In this document: positions 37,233 to 49,186 of the stretch, piece after piece
Layout of the letters: every line of letters starts with the position of its first letter
Position numbering within the stretch: the first letter of the stretch is position 1
Source: Rotaria socialis
Taxonomy: Eukaryota; Rotifera; Eurotatoria; Philodinida; Philodinidae
Direction of reading: 5' to 3'
Length of the DNA: 64,000 bases
Assembly (NCBI GenBank): GCA_905331475.1
Contig: CAJNYU010002677.1
Coordinates: forward strand, 124,001 to 188,000
Notes under the pieces: model-generated
Seen by the model: the letters and a program-made list of their open reading frames with translations, nothing else
Databases searched by the model: none
Told to the model about the DNA's origin: nothing
Program-made: the position numbers and the translations under genes

Positions 37233-40200
37233 ATGACGACCGTTACAAGTGGCAATTCATTGAACAATAATCGCAGTAGTAATAATACATCACCTGCTTC
37301 ATTTAATCTAGCAGAAGAACCAACACCAATAATAACATCACCGCCGCTATCAGCATCATTGCCTTCTTCCTCTTCGTTAACATCATCTCGGGATCGATGC
37401 CGTCGTTGTCAACAACTTGTCTATTGTACAGAACGCATTGGTCCTGTTAAAGATGCTCTTTATCATAAATTATGTTTTAAATGTTTAAAATGTGATCGCC
37501 AATTAGATTTTAAAACCTATTTTACAAATTCAATTGATTTGAACGATAAAGAAATTTATTGTCAAAGTCATGTGCCTCGATCTGGTAAAGGTGTTTTTTC
37601 AACGGAAAATATTCACATACAAAATGTTATGAAAGCACCGAAATTAAATGTCATGCAAAAACTTGATGATCGTCATACCGTTAGTTTCATTGAACACAGC
37701 TGGTTCCTTAGAACGATTTCGTTTTTCTCTCTCTAGGGTATTCATTTGGATTCTCACTCGGTTTCAATTGTGCATGCTATGAAAGCGCAACAAATGTTTC
37801 AGCAAGGTCGTGAAAAAGTTTCTGCTATACACAAATTTCCAGCATTACCACCAGTATGAATACAAAAAGAAATCGATAATGTTTGTGTTAATCTATTTTT
37901 TGTTGTTGCTCAGGATATGATAAGAGCACGCGAAGAAGTACGTCGTGCTCAAAAATCTTTAGAAGAAAAACAACGTCAAGAAGAAGATCAATTGTTTATG
38001 AAATTTCGAAATGCTCGTGAAATAGAAGAGAAAAAAATTGAACGAGAAGTAACCGATGAATGGGAAAAGAGATTACAAATGCTTACAGCCAAATATGAAG
38101 AAGATTTGCAACGGAAAAAAGATAAAATTATTGAGCCTGTACGTGTATTTCGTTTAGGTTTTTTATTTATTTTCGAATGAATATTTTTTAAGGAATTAAC
38201 ACTTCGGTTTTCAAAAGAAAAAGCTGAACTTGAACGAAATATGACATTGAAACGAGATAAAAAACGAGAAATGGCTCGAAAACAATTAATGGAAAAAGAA
38301 CAAGAAACAACACATTCACTCGTTTCAAAATTTAGTAAAGAAATGATCACTCTAATACAAGAAAAAGAACTAGCAGTACTTGTAAGTATATATATATATA
38401 TATGTTTGTGTTAACCCATCCGTGCTCCTATTCGTTGAAAAGCAACAAAGCGGCTTATTGTAGAATTTTTGATTGCTTAAATCCTATGTTGATTTGCTCT
38501 GATAAAACCGAAGCAAACAGTATTTTTTTAATGTTAATGTTAAGAAAGAGTGCTAAAAAGTGACAAGAGACACGCAATACAAAGATCAATATTAACAAAG
38601 ATACTTGTACTGTCTTCAAGTATTTTGATGAATGAATATGTCAATAAAGCACGAAAAAGAAAACTTTTATGGTTATTGTCGTTGTATATTAGTCTTTATG
38701 ACAGTAATTCTTCGATATCAGAAAAAAAGAAAGAAGTCCAAAATGACGAGAAACGTTTAAAACGCTCGTGAAATATGGCTTCTTTCAAGCAATCATTTGG
38801 AGATTTTAACAGATAATCTCACCATTGATTCGAAAGAAGAAAAAACATTCCGTAAACAACACTTGACCTTCTGATATATTTCGTTTCTATTTATCTTATT
38901 AAAAGAAAACTTGATTAAGCAAGAGTCGACCTTGAACGAATACTTTCTTGGATTCTTTTAACAGAAAAAAAAATTTTAATATCTGAAAAAATCAGTAATC
39001 AATTTTTTTCCAAAACGTAGACAGAAAATGGTGTTGATGATCATCGAGCAATAACGTTGCTTCTGCAACCTCCACCACCTCAACCTCCGCGTCGTCGTAA
39101 ACGTGATCTATATGAAGATCCATCCGTATTTGAACATGTCGATCAACAAGCGATTGCAGTTGCTGAAAGTGAACAAACATCTTATACAGAATTAGTCGAT
39201 CAACTAACATATGGTTTATTAACAGATTTAGAAAAATCAAGGTAAATTTAAAATTTTCTATTGTCGAATTATTCGCAAAGAAACATTTAGTTGATTAAGA
39301 ATTTCCTATGTGAGTATATGAAATCATGCATGAAAATGAATTTATTCCCGCCATTTTTTGTATATGTTTCGTGGTACTTTCTGCTATGTATTTTTGCAGC
39401 ACAGGGTTACAACACTCAAGACGAAATCTAAAATCGGCCACAGAATCATTATTTCTATTTATCTAGGGCAATATTCCGGTGGATTACTGTAAAAGATTTA
39501 AATGCTATTGATTTTCAAAATAATCTCGCTGCCGATACACCTATGGGTTTATTACGTGGGATAAAATATGGTACAGAAACTTATCATACATTATTCATGC
39601 GTCTATGCAGGTAGAAATTTAGAAGAAGAAAAAAATTTATCAATCGTAAAGTTTACTTTTGTCTGATTAGTTTTGCTGCGTTACACTGCGTGGATGTGAA
39701 AGGTCATTCGAAAAGTGTTGGCTACGAACCAGGTATGCGTATTGGCGAAGGAAAATTTACCAATACATGGAATGCTGTTGTCATTGATGGTGAATGGAGA
39801 TTTGTTCAATGTAATTGGGGCGCTAGGTAAGAGAAACTTTTTATTTTCTGATTTTATGCAAGGGTTCGATTTTATTCTTATAGACATTTAGTAATGAGTA
39901 AAGATAAAAAGGAAGCAGATATAGCACCACCAAAACCAACAAGAGAAAAGATCAAATATCAAGTAAAATGTTTTGAAAAACGAAATTAAAATTTTATATA
40001 CGTATGATTATTTTAGTACGATGAACATTATTTTCTACCTGATCCAGACGATTTTATTCTTGAATTTTTTCCATATAAAAACGATTGGCAATTACTTGAA
40101 TCGCCCATAACATTACAACAATTCGAACAATTGCCTTTCGTTCGTTCACTATTTTTTCATTATCATCTATCATTTGTTAATCAACAACACGCAATCATAC

Positions 40201-43007
40201 AGACTGACAATCGTGGTGCATGCGATATTAAATTACGTATGCCGGATTCGCTGAAGCAACGTTTAGCGTTTCATTTTCATTTACGTTTTTCAAATACTGG
40301 ACAAACAGAAGATTCAAATGATTTTCAAGGCATTAAACTTGAACGTTATGTATTGCATACAATACAAGATGATCTCGTGTCATTTAATATTCATCTACCA
40401 CAAGAAGGAGATTATTTTATAGAAATTTTTGCATCACTTGTCGTAAGTTTTTCGTACGAACTAAAATCGTTGAACAATTCAAAATTATTTCCGAAGAGAT
40501 ATCAGAATTACAAAGCCAAAGAGTCACTCTACTGTCTAAGCTTCAACACATTTTCGGCTATTTCATGTTCGATTCATTCGTGAGCATAATCCCGTATTGT
40601 GCGTATTTTTCGTAAATATGAGCAATCAATCATAAATTGAAACAACAGAAAGGCAGTTGTGCTCGCACAATCCCTTCGGGATTAAAATGTAAAACATGAT
40701 GTATAGTTACCCCTACTAATCACAGGAAGATTGTATCTAGTTTGACACATGTTTTTACTTAATCCTTACGAAAAAATACAATAATGAGGGATAGCCTAGT
40801 TCAAAGGTTCGTGCGTCTATTTCAAGTAGAAAAATACAATTTGATTTTTCTTTTCCAGGAACCTGATCCAAATCCATTTGGACAAAGTTTTAAATTAAAA
40901 TGTGTGTGTAAATATCGTATCGTATGTAAAGAATTAACTCAAAGAATGGTAAATTTAAAAATTGACTATTTTTAAATTGCATAGTTGTTTTTTATTTTTC
41001 ATTAGCATGCTCTTCCAACTTGTGCATCAGGTGAATGGGGTCCAGCAAAAGCTATACGTCATTTTAATATTCATCCTTTGACACACTTCCAAGCTATTTT
41101 TGAAACAAATCATTTACCAGTTATTGTTAAATTTAAATGTCCAAAATTACTTAAATTTCATGCAAAACTCAATTCCAATCAATATCCATCCACTAGTAGC
41201 GATACCAATGCATTGTCGAATACATCAACATCATCAAATACTCTTGATAAATATGTTAAATATGACTATGATGAACACGATTTTATTGTCTCATTTATTA
41301 TTCAACTACCAAGCGAAGGACAATATGGTATTGATTTATATGCACGTGATCCAGAATATCAAACAGAAAAGCGAACGATGTCACATTGTTGCAAATATAT
41401 TATCAATTATTCGAAATCACCGATGACTGCGACAGCACCTAATAATAATAATAATAATAATAATAAGAATCCTCATACATATAGTGATTATTCATTTGAT
41501 CGTACAAAATCAAATGGACAACAGAAACTTATTTCACCGCGTGTCAGTTCTGTTTTAATTCAACCAGAACAAACTCGTTCACCGCGTAAGTTTCATTGGC
41601 AAACGTGTTGATCTGAAGTCTACTTGTGAGCATTAGATTACAGTAGACAATAATGAAATCTGACTAATTAAATTATAGAAACAATGAATAATAATAAAAA
41701 TATTATATTTTTATAAAAGCTTGATCATAATTAATGAATATTAATTTTATTATCCTACACGACAAACATCCTATTTAAGAGCAAAAAAAGGAAACCACTT
41801 TTTGCTGTTGTTTAGTTTCGTCCGTTGAGTTTGATTATACAATGTTTACATAAAAAATCAAGGATTTAGATAGCCTGACTAATGTACATAGAGGAAACAA
41901 AATCTACCGGATTTTCCCTGGAGCAAAGATAAAAGCATGAGAAATTTTTTCCGACCGTTAAAATGTATAAAATAAACTATTGTCTGTTTATTTACATAAT
42001 AGAAAGATTTAAAAGCAGACAAGCTTTGTTTCTCGATCAACTGTTCTTTGATATTTTTGTTTCTCTATATTATATATATATATATATGGAGAGAGAGAAA
42101 GAGAGCGAAAGAGAGAGCAATGATAGTAGATGAGAATATATTTGGATTTAATAATAAATTCTTGTAATTTCATCTGTAGAAAATGAAAGTGACTTGGGAG
42201 TATAGCTTCAACTTGCCGGTAGATTTTCCATTCGGGTCAATATACATCAATCATGGAACATCGGATGTGTGAATAAAAAAAACGACTCCATTCATTGTCT
42301 TCATACGCAGAAAAAAGCCTCTTACTAAACTCTCAGGTTTTCCTAGTTGCGATTCATATATAAATAATTAAGTGGTTTCTTTGAATGCAAAATAACGATG
42401 CCCATTGTTCGCTCGTCTAATAAAATAAATAACTAAACACCATAATTTTTTTATTCTCCTCGCTAAAAATCTGCCGTATTTGATAAATACCACTTTCAAC
42501 TTGCTCGTAATGAATTAAATAATTAATATGCTTTTTCAAGGTTCATCATCAACATCACGAGACATGAAGAGTTCAGGAAATTCTCCTTCAATCCCAATGC
42601 CTAAAATAGGCGGAAACTCAAGTTTACTTTCTCAGTTCGGCATGACTCCCATCAGTCATTCTGATCCATCAATAACACTTCATTCAACAAATTCTGTTGA
42701 ATTACAATTTCAAATTTGTAAAATGGTTGATTTTTCATTCGACCTTATATATCATCAAACATTATCTGATCTTTCATCACGTACACCATTAAACAATTTA
42801 AACCAACGTTTAAATGCATCAGATTATGTGACTATTAAACCGAATGGTGGTTTTAATGTTATATTTGCATTAAATTTACCTAAACCAGGTGTTTATACAT
42901 TTACAATATATGCTGCAACAATAAACCCTCGAAATGATGTACAATTAAATACAAATGGACATACAGATTTACCAGCTGTGTATACTTATTTACTTCGATA
43001 TGTTTAG
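37233..43007 (+). CDS. Hillarin/LTD-1-like protein (LIM, coiled coil, inactive transglutaminase fold)
   Basis: Twelve exons give 1046 aa in one frame: 37233-37679, 37737-37853, 37914-38138, 38193-38381, 39021-39241, 39467-39610, 39671-39826, 39884-39962, 40017-40442, 40859-40948, 41006-41585, 42541-43007. A Ser/Thr-rich start leads to a LIM domain (56-113, CRRC...HKLC.KC..C...C.SH). A long charged coiled coil follows (about 190-325, REEVRRAQKSLEEKQRQEED). A transglutaminase-like core (about 425-505) contains TETYHTLFMRLCSFAALHC and TWNAVVIDGEWRFVQCNWGA, followed by the repeated beta-rich domains (EGDYFIEIFA, EGQYGIDLYA, PGVYTFTIYA) of the KY/Hillarin family. LIM plus this core is the layout of C. 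elegans LTD-1 and of Hillarin, which act at the cortical cytoskeleton. The Cys, His and Asp expected for catalysis are all replaced, so the role is probably structural. Confidence 0.85.
38382..39020 (+). other. Intron 4 of the Hillarin-like gene
   Basis: 639 nt beginning with a short TA run. The open frame at 38550-38771 inside it is Lys/Ser-rich without homology. No insertion with recognisable ends. Confidence 0.4.
40443..40858 (+). other. Intron 9 of the Hillarin-like gene, with shared repeat motif
   Basis: 416 nt. The 38-bp motif at 40667-40704 (ACAATCCCTTCGGGATTAAA and onwards) is nearly the same as 9040-9077 in the large Shark intron, which suggests relics of one dispersed element. Confidence 0.45.
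41586..42540 (+). other. Intron 11 of the Hillarin-like gene
   Basis: 955 nt, AT-rich, with a TA run and a GA-rich tract at about 42069-42118. No coding sequence or inverted repeats noted. Confidence 0.4.
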
Positions 43008-46000
43008 AATATATCTTGTATGTGTCTTCTTCTTCTTCTCTTCCATTTCTCATTGTTTTTACGCTGGTGTCAACAACAAACAGTTGTCGAATTTTTTTGT
43101 TTTGTTTTTAGTATGTTGACTTTTCTTTTACTGAAAAAGAATACTCAATTTTGTCTGTGTTTTTTTTTTGTATAACATTTCCGGAACTTTAGAGTGATGT
43201 GTCTGCGTGAATGTATACTCGTCACTATTAAGAAGTTTTCCTTTATGGCCTTGTTGTGTTGGTGGTTCCTTCTTTTTTTTTCTTATTTATATATTTTTTT
43301 CTCTCTTTATACTTTTGTGCACATCGATCGGCGCGGTCGATCGGCTGATCATTCATTCGTTCAGTTTCTTCTTTTTTTTCCCGTTTGATGATAATAATAT
43401 CGCAATATGCACGATCGAATAAAAAGTGTTACTTCGGTAATGGTTCAATGACGAGTACATGTTACGTAGTTATACGTTGATAGAGATGTTGTATGTTCAA
43501 AGGATGATACATTTCCCTAGATATTTCTTCTTTCTAATTGAATTTAGAGTATCTCGTTCAGGTAAGTCAGTTCACCTGTTTGCTTCGGTGATAGACAGAT
43601 TGAAATCTGAAGAAACGTCAGAGTGGATAATATCCTATGTCCAGTCGGAGATCAGTGTCATTTGAGTTTGTTTTTTTCTTCCTTCTATATACATATGAGA
43701 ATAATAAACAGCTAGACACGATAAACATTGTAAATAAGGTTTCATTGGCACGCGTCAAATGACCTTCAGTCAACATACACGAATTTCTCGTGTCTTTATT
43801 CTTACTTTCTTCTACCCATTGTATTTTAAGTTATTATTATTGCCGTCTCATCATACCATAATCTGCTGTCGTTTGTTCGTTCGATTGATTGACTGCGAAA
43901 GTAATTGTGTTGAATGAATGCGCCTGAAGGGTTACTAGACGCCGACTCTTTTTAAACTAAAATCAGTCTTGCGGAAGGCTTTCTTCGTATATATCTAGAT
44001 GTGTTTCATTTCACTAACTTCTATTGTCTGCACTACTCACATGCACACTTTGATCATTAACAATTTAGTTGTGTTGATCTCTTATCGACAAAAACACAAA
44101 ACATACATGTACAATCACACACACAAAAAAAAGATATCAAACAACGGTGTTCATTGACGTGCGAATAGTAGAGAAAAAGAGATCGATTTCACTAATATAA
44201 ATATAAATCAATATGTGTATATAGACATTTATAGATAAATGCTGCATACTGGGCTAGTATCAAGTTCGTCACTAGAAGGAGGCAGACTTCCGCATTATTA
44301 TTAGAAGCAATAAGAAATAGAAAATACTAATTTCTCACGCATATGAGACTAAAGAGCTCTTACATCATGGCCATCGTTTCCTTCTATCATCCCTATTGAC
44401 CTTACAGGATTGAGAAACTATATTCTAGTTACTAGTATTCTTACAAGCAGAAAAGAGGAAAAGTCATCCAATTGGAACGGCGATTCTTATATGTCATAAA
44501 TATGATTGATGCTCTCGGGAGTCTCTTACATGCGTCCAAGTATGTAGCACTGTATATATATATATATATATTTGTTGAATCCTTGACACTAGAGAAATAA
44601 GAAAGAAAGAGAAACTAATTCAGTGTGTATGGAGTAATACACATTAAAGATGATGCGAATAGGTCAAAGTCGAGTGATTTATTCGGGTGCAGAAGAGCCC
44701 TGGGCGTGGTCTACACTGACGACATATACATATAAACATACAACCAAATTCAATTATTGGCAAGAGATTATCATACTTAGTTCTCGTCGTCGTCGTCATC
44801 ATCATCATCATCATCATCATTTTCTTCTTCTTCGTTTTTTCTTGCACTAACATAATGACTGCTAGGACATCAAACATGATGCAATCAAAGGGTCAAGAGA
44901 CCGATTACTGTCCAACACACGTTTATTCGATTAACATCGAAAATGTTCGTTGACTTTTTTCTTCTCACCGACCTTTTACCGATTCGTTCATCTAGATTAT
45001 TTCTTTGAACTTATCAAAAAGTTAAAGTGATTGTCACACAACAACAACAAAAATAATAATAATATACAGGTTAGAGTTTCCTTATCTAATTGAATGTAAA
45101 CAATGAATGTATATGGGTGTGGGCGCTTCTTTTTTTTCTTGTTAGTTAAAGCTTTATTGAGCCTATTCATGAAATTTCCCGTCTCCGCTTCGGAAGGAGC
45201 CAATTTTTAAAACTTCCGTTTGTTGAACGGCGCACATGCACAATGTCTTTTCGGATCACGAGACACAGCGGGATGTGTCTGTTGCTGTCTTAGTGTGTCA
45301 CTTTTTATTTATTTCAAGTGTATATATACATATACAGAAAAACTTCTTCTGTCCCCACGTCTTTTATCAATTGAACGGGAGGCGCGCACGTCCGGGCGGC
45401 TATCTTTGGCCTCATTGTGTTTCATTTTTGATAGAATAAATACAAACACAACAAAAAAAAGACTCGAAAATATTTGATCTATTCGTATAGATAGTAGTAG
45501 TAGAAGAAGAAGAAGAAGAAGAAGGGACACAGAACAGGAGGGGGAAGAAAGTGTTCAATGTCTTTTTCTTTCTCCTCCTCTTTCGTCCACTTGAGAAGTA
45601 GCGACGACTACTACTGCTGCTGCTGCTGCTGCTCAATGTTGTATGAACAGAAGAAAAGAATGAAGATCTGTCATAACAGGTGAATAAAGTAAGTAATGGA
45701 AGAAATTCTACCGACAACGTATATATACGGTAATAGTGACAGCAAAATTAATGTCCAATGACACTAAGTTTGCGCGAATAGGCGACCTATAGACAAAGAA
45801 GAAAAGGAAACCGTTTCATACACTTGATCGAGTTTTGCGTGCAGCAAGCAAATGAGAGAAGAAGAAAAAATTAGCACTTCAATGAATAGGCGTTGTTCTT
45901 AACAGAAGGCCAAACTTCGATGAGTACCACTAAGATCGATTGTCGATGAACTAACTTTGGTTTTGTACGCTTATTACTATTTCTTCATGCATAGTTGAGT

Positions 46001-47643
46001 ATAGCCACGTAATGAACGATATATGTGCTACGCTCAATCATTTTCTTCTCTATACGAAATGTGCATGCGTCGCCTACTCAGTTTTTTTTTACATAAACAC
46101 TGAGATTTCTATTTCATATGAACCGACACTGTTCTATTGCCTCGAGATATTTTAAGATCATATGATGTCATTGCTCTAATGATCAGTAAACACAAACTTT
46201 TTATCGGTCACTATTACTATTCGTCACTTCTATCTATTAGAATATTAACAAAAAGAATGCTCATCATCGTAGCATGTATGTATACGAAACTAGCATTTTG
46301 TCGTTTCCGATGGCAGTTGCTGTGTACAGTAGCATTGGCACAAAAAGATGAGCGTGCGCCCTTCCGTGTCACAAAATCAAATTTTGGAACATGCTATGTC
46401 ATAGAACTAATAGAAAAGCGGAATAGAAAAAAAAATCGTTTGTTTTTTTACGATTCGATAAACGTCATTTGTGTCTATTCTTTTTTTTTTCTCTCTCTCT
46501 CTTTCTGCTGCTGTATTGAAATCAATTATTCTTACTCCATCAATCATTTGAATTTTTTTCTTTGTCCCTTACAATATATACACATATATATCAATCAGTT
46601 ATGAAATGCAAATAAACCATTATTAACTTTTATATGACACAATTCTTGAGATGTAAAGTAAACGCTCATGGACAAAACTTTTGAACAAGTAAAGTAACAT
46701 TTTCTTTTTCTTTTTTTCTTTTACTTCACCCTATCGTCGAACAAAAAAAGACCTCAGTTTTGACATGTATAAATCAACTTAAATTTATTCTGTATACATA
46801 TATATATATATATATATATATGAGACAGAATACCTAGAAGTTAAAAGTTTTTTAGCACGTATCTGCATTAAAGTAGTCCGTGTAAATATGACCTGAAGAT
46901 GATGATAATGATTGTTAGTTATTTTTAAGTCGTACAGTAATGTCCACGTGTAGTTGCATGACATAGACGATATATACATATGTCGTGTGTGTACTACTAG
47001 GGTTTCTCGGGTGTGCATGTTTCTTTATCGTCACCGCCACGGTCACTATTCGACTATTGACCATTACTATTGTATGACGCATGGGAAGTAATTCAGTTTC
47101 ATTCATTTTTAATCAATTTGTAAATAGGCGAGAGCAAGCTCGTCTTCTCCGGAGGGGTAGTTAGTAGTTGGCTATCCTCATCTGTACATATTTCTCAGTA
47201 GCGTATGTATGTTCTTCTAATTACTATTGTATAGTATCCATTGCGTGCGTGTCATAGAACAAAAGAGAGAAGACGATTCTAGTATACTATATATGTACAC
47301 ATATTTCACCGCCCTCTTCAATTAGTGATTTCAATGTTGTTAGTTTCATCAAACCGAGAAGAAGAAAAAAAAGGAAAAGAAATTGATCGGAAGATTATGA
47401 TGTAAGACAGTACTTTTGCGAACGATACAATAAATGAGAGAAATTATTATAACCTGAAATGTTGGATAATGAATGCATACTACGTATCAGATGTTATTCA
47501 TACATCGGTGTCAAAAATATCATTATTAAACAAACAATACAACAAAAAAATATATACATATATATATATATCTATAATTGTATCTGTTTTATTTCAGAAT
47601 ATATTTATCGACGAATATAAACGAAAAATAAAAATCAACGAAA
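43008..47643. other. Intergenic region with simple repeats, no genes seen
   Basis: 4.6 kb of AT-rich DNA. Simple repeats: (TA)n at about 44554-44570 and 46796-46820, (TCA)n at about 44797-44820, (TAG/AAG)n at about 45491-45524, (TGC)n at about 45617-45634. All open frames here are built on these repeats or are short and domain-free. Confidence 0.45.
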
Positions 47644-49186
47644 ATGAATTCTCATCAACGACTATTATTTATCATTTGGTTATTATTTCTATCGATTGAT
47701 ATTATCTATGGTAAGTGTTGATAATTGATTTATGATTAACAGTAAAAGACAAGAACAAAAAAAAAAGAAAAAGGAGTCTATCATGCGAAAGTGACTCCCA
47801 CGGGGATACCGATTAATATATATTTTGAAGCAAAATAAAATAAAATAGTAGACCATGCGAATGAAATTTAATTGAATAATTTATAGTTTTTATAATAAAC
47901 AAAAAAGATGTCTGTCAAGCTGAATTAGCTTGCTTAAGAATAATCTGTCGGTAAATATAAGGATTTCAATTATCTCATTCAAATATCACTCGCAGCTATA
48001 GATAAACGCAACTGATGATTGTATTGTTATTTAAAGGGGTAAACGAAAGAATAGATCTATTTGATTTGACTAATGATGATAAGATAGAGATTTTGTATAT
48101 ATTCAAGGGAAGGAACTCCGGTTAATAGACTTCAATAAACATTTTTTGATACTAATTGTTAATATGATGAATGTTATAATAATAATAATAATAATTAGAA
48201 TAATCAGAATAGAAATGGATGGTTTCTATTAAATTGATATTTAATTTTAGCCGATAGACGACCGCATGCAAAACGTGTAACAGCTGAACATGGCTCTGAT
48301 TTATCTCTTTCGTGTACATTTCAAGAAGAAGACAGCGACAAAACTGTAAGAAAAACAAAATTCATATTTTTGATTGAAAATTTTCTCTTTTTCTTTTTTT
48401 TAAAGCTTGTTCAATGGCTTTATCAAAATTTTACTGAATCTAATCTTAGTCATCGTGCACATAAAACACATTGGCGACCATTATTTCTCAACGCTCAATC
48501 GTTAACACCGACTGAAACACGTTACAGTATTCAACAAAAAATTCAACAAATTAATGACACATCTATCGCTTATTCAACAATATTAACATTATCGAAAGTA
48601 AATGAATCTGACGAGGGTCTGTACATGTGTAAATCACTCTCACCGAAAACTATACAAATGGCTTATCAAGTTCGCGTGATACGTAAGTTTAATAATTAGA
48701 AGAAGAAAATTTACTTTGTGTTTTGTTTTAGAAAGTCTTGATATCAGCCCAAAAGAAGTGTTAATATCAACGGATGCAATTGGTCAATCGTCTATTAGTC
48801 TAAATTGTATATTAACAGATAGCCATATTGATCAACGTCCACATGATATTCATTGGTGGCATAACAATAAACGACTGAATGCAAATTCGAATCGACTTAC
48901 ACGTATTATAAAGAATTTTACTCAACATCAATTTATATCGACATTATTCTATACGGACGAACCAGCTAATATGGCTGGAATTTATATATGTGAATCAGAT
49001 CCATTAAGAAAATATATTTCAGTTGAATTAAAATCAAATAGAAGTTCAGGTATTAATAAAAAAATAAATAAAGAAAATTTTTGATTTTAAAATAAATCTA
49101 ATTTATTGTTGTTCTTTTTAGATTTATTCATCAGTGCATATTTAATGTTGATCATAGAAATTTTCTTATTGATATTTCAACGATAG
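47644..49186 (+). CDS. Small type I membrane protein with two Ig domains
   Basis: Exons 47644-47710, 48251-48345, 48406-48682, 48732-49049 and 49122-49186 give 273 aa. The signal peptide is MNSHQRLLFIIWLLFLSIDI. Ig domain 1 (about 30-145) has Cys in LSLSCTF, Trp in VQWLYQ and the DEGLYMC motif. Ig domain 2 (about 150-245) has Cys in ISLNCIL, HWWHNN and MAGIYICE. A single hydrophobic helix (FISAYLMLIIEIFLLIF) sits at the very end, followed by only two residues, so there is no cytoplasmic signalling tail. The hydrophobic end could also be a GPI signal. Such proteins are usually adhesion molecules or receptors. I cannot name an orthologue. The Ig domains are split by introns. Confidence 0.8.
47711..48250 (+). 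other. Intron 1 of the Ig gene
   Basis: 540 nt separating the signal peptide from the Ig domains. It contains a short (ATA)n run near 48178-48196. No other feature seen. Confidence 0.4.

Noticed and set aside
44644..44877. Met-run frame on the minus strand
   Set aside because: Encoded by a (TCA)n simple repeat.
45220..45717. Leu/Ser-rich frames
   Set aside because: Encoded by AAG/TAG and TGC simple repeats; no gene structure.
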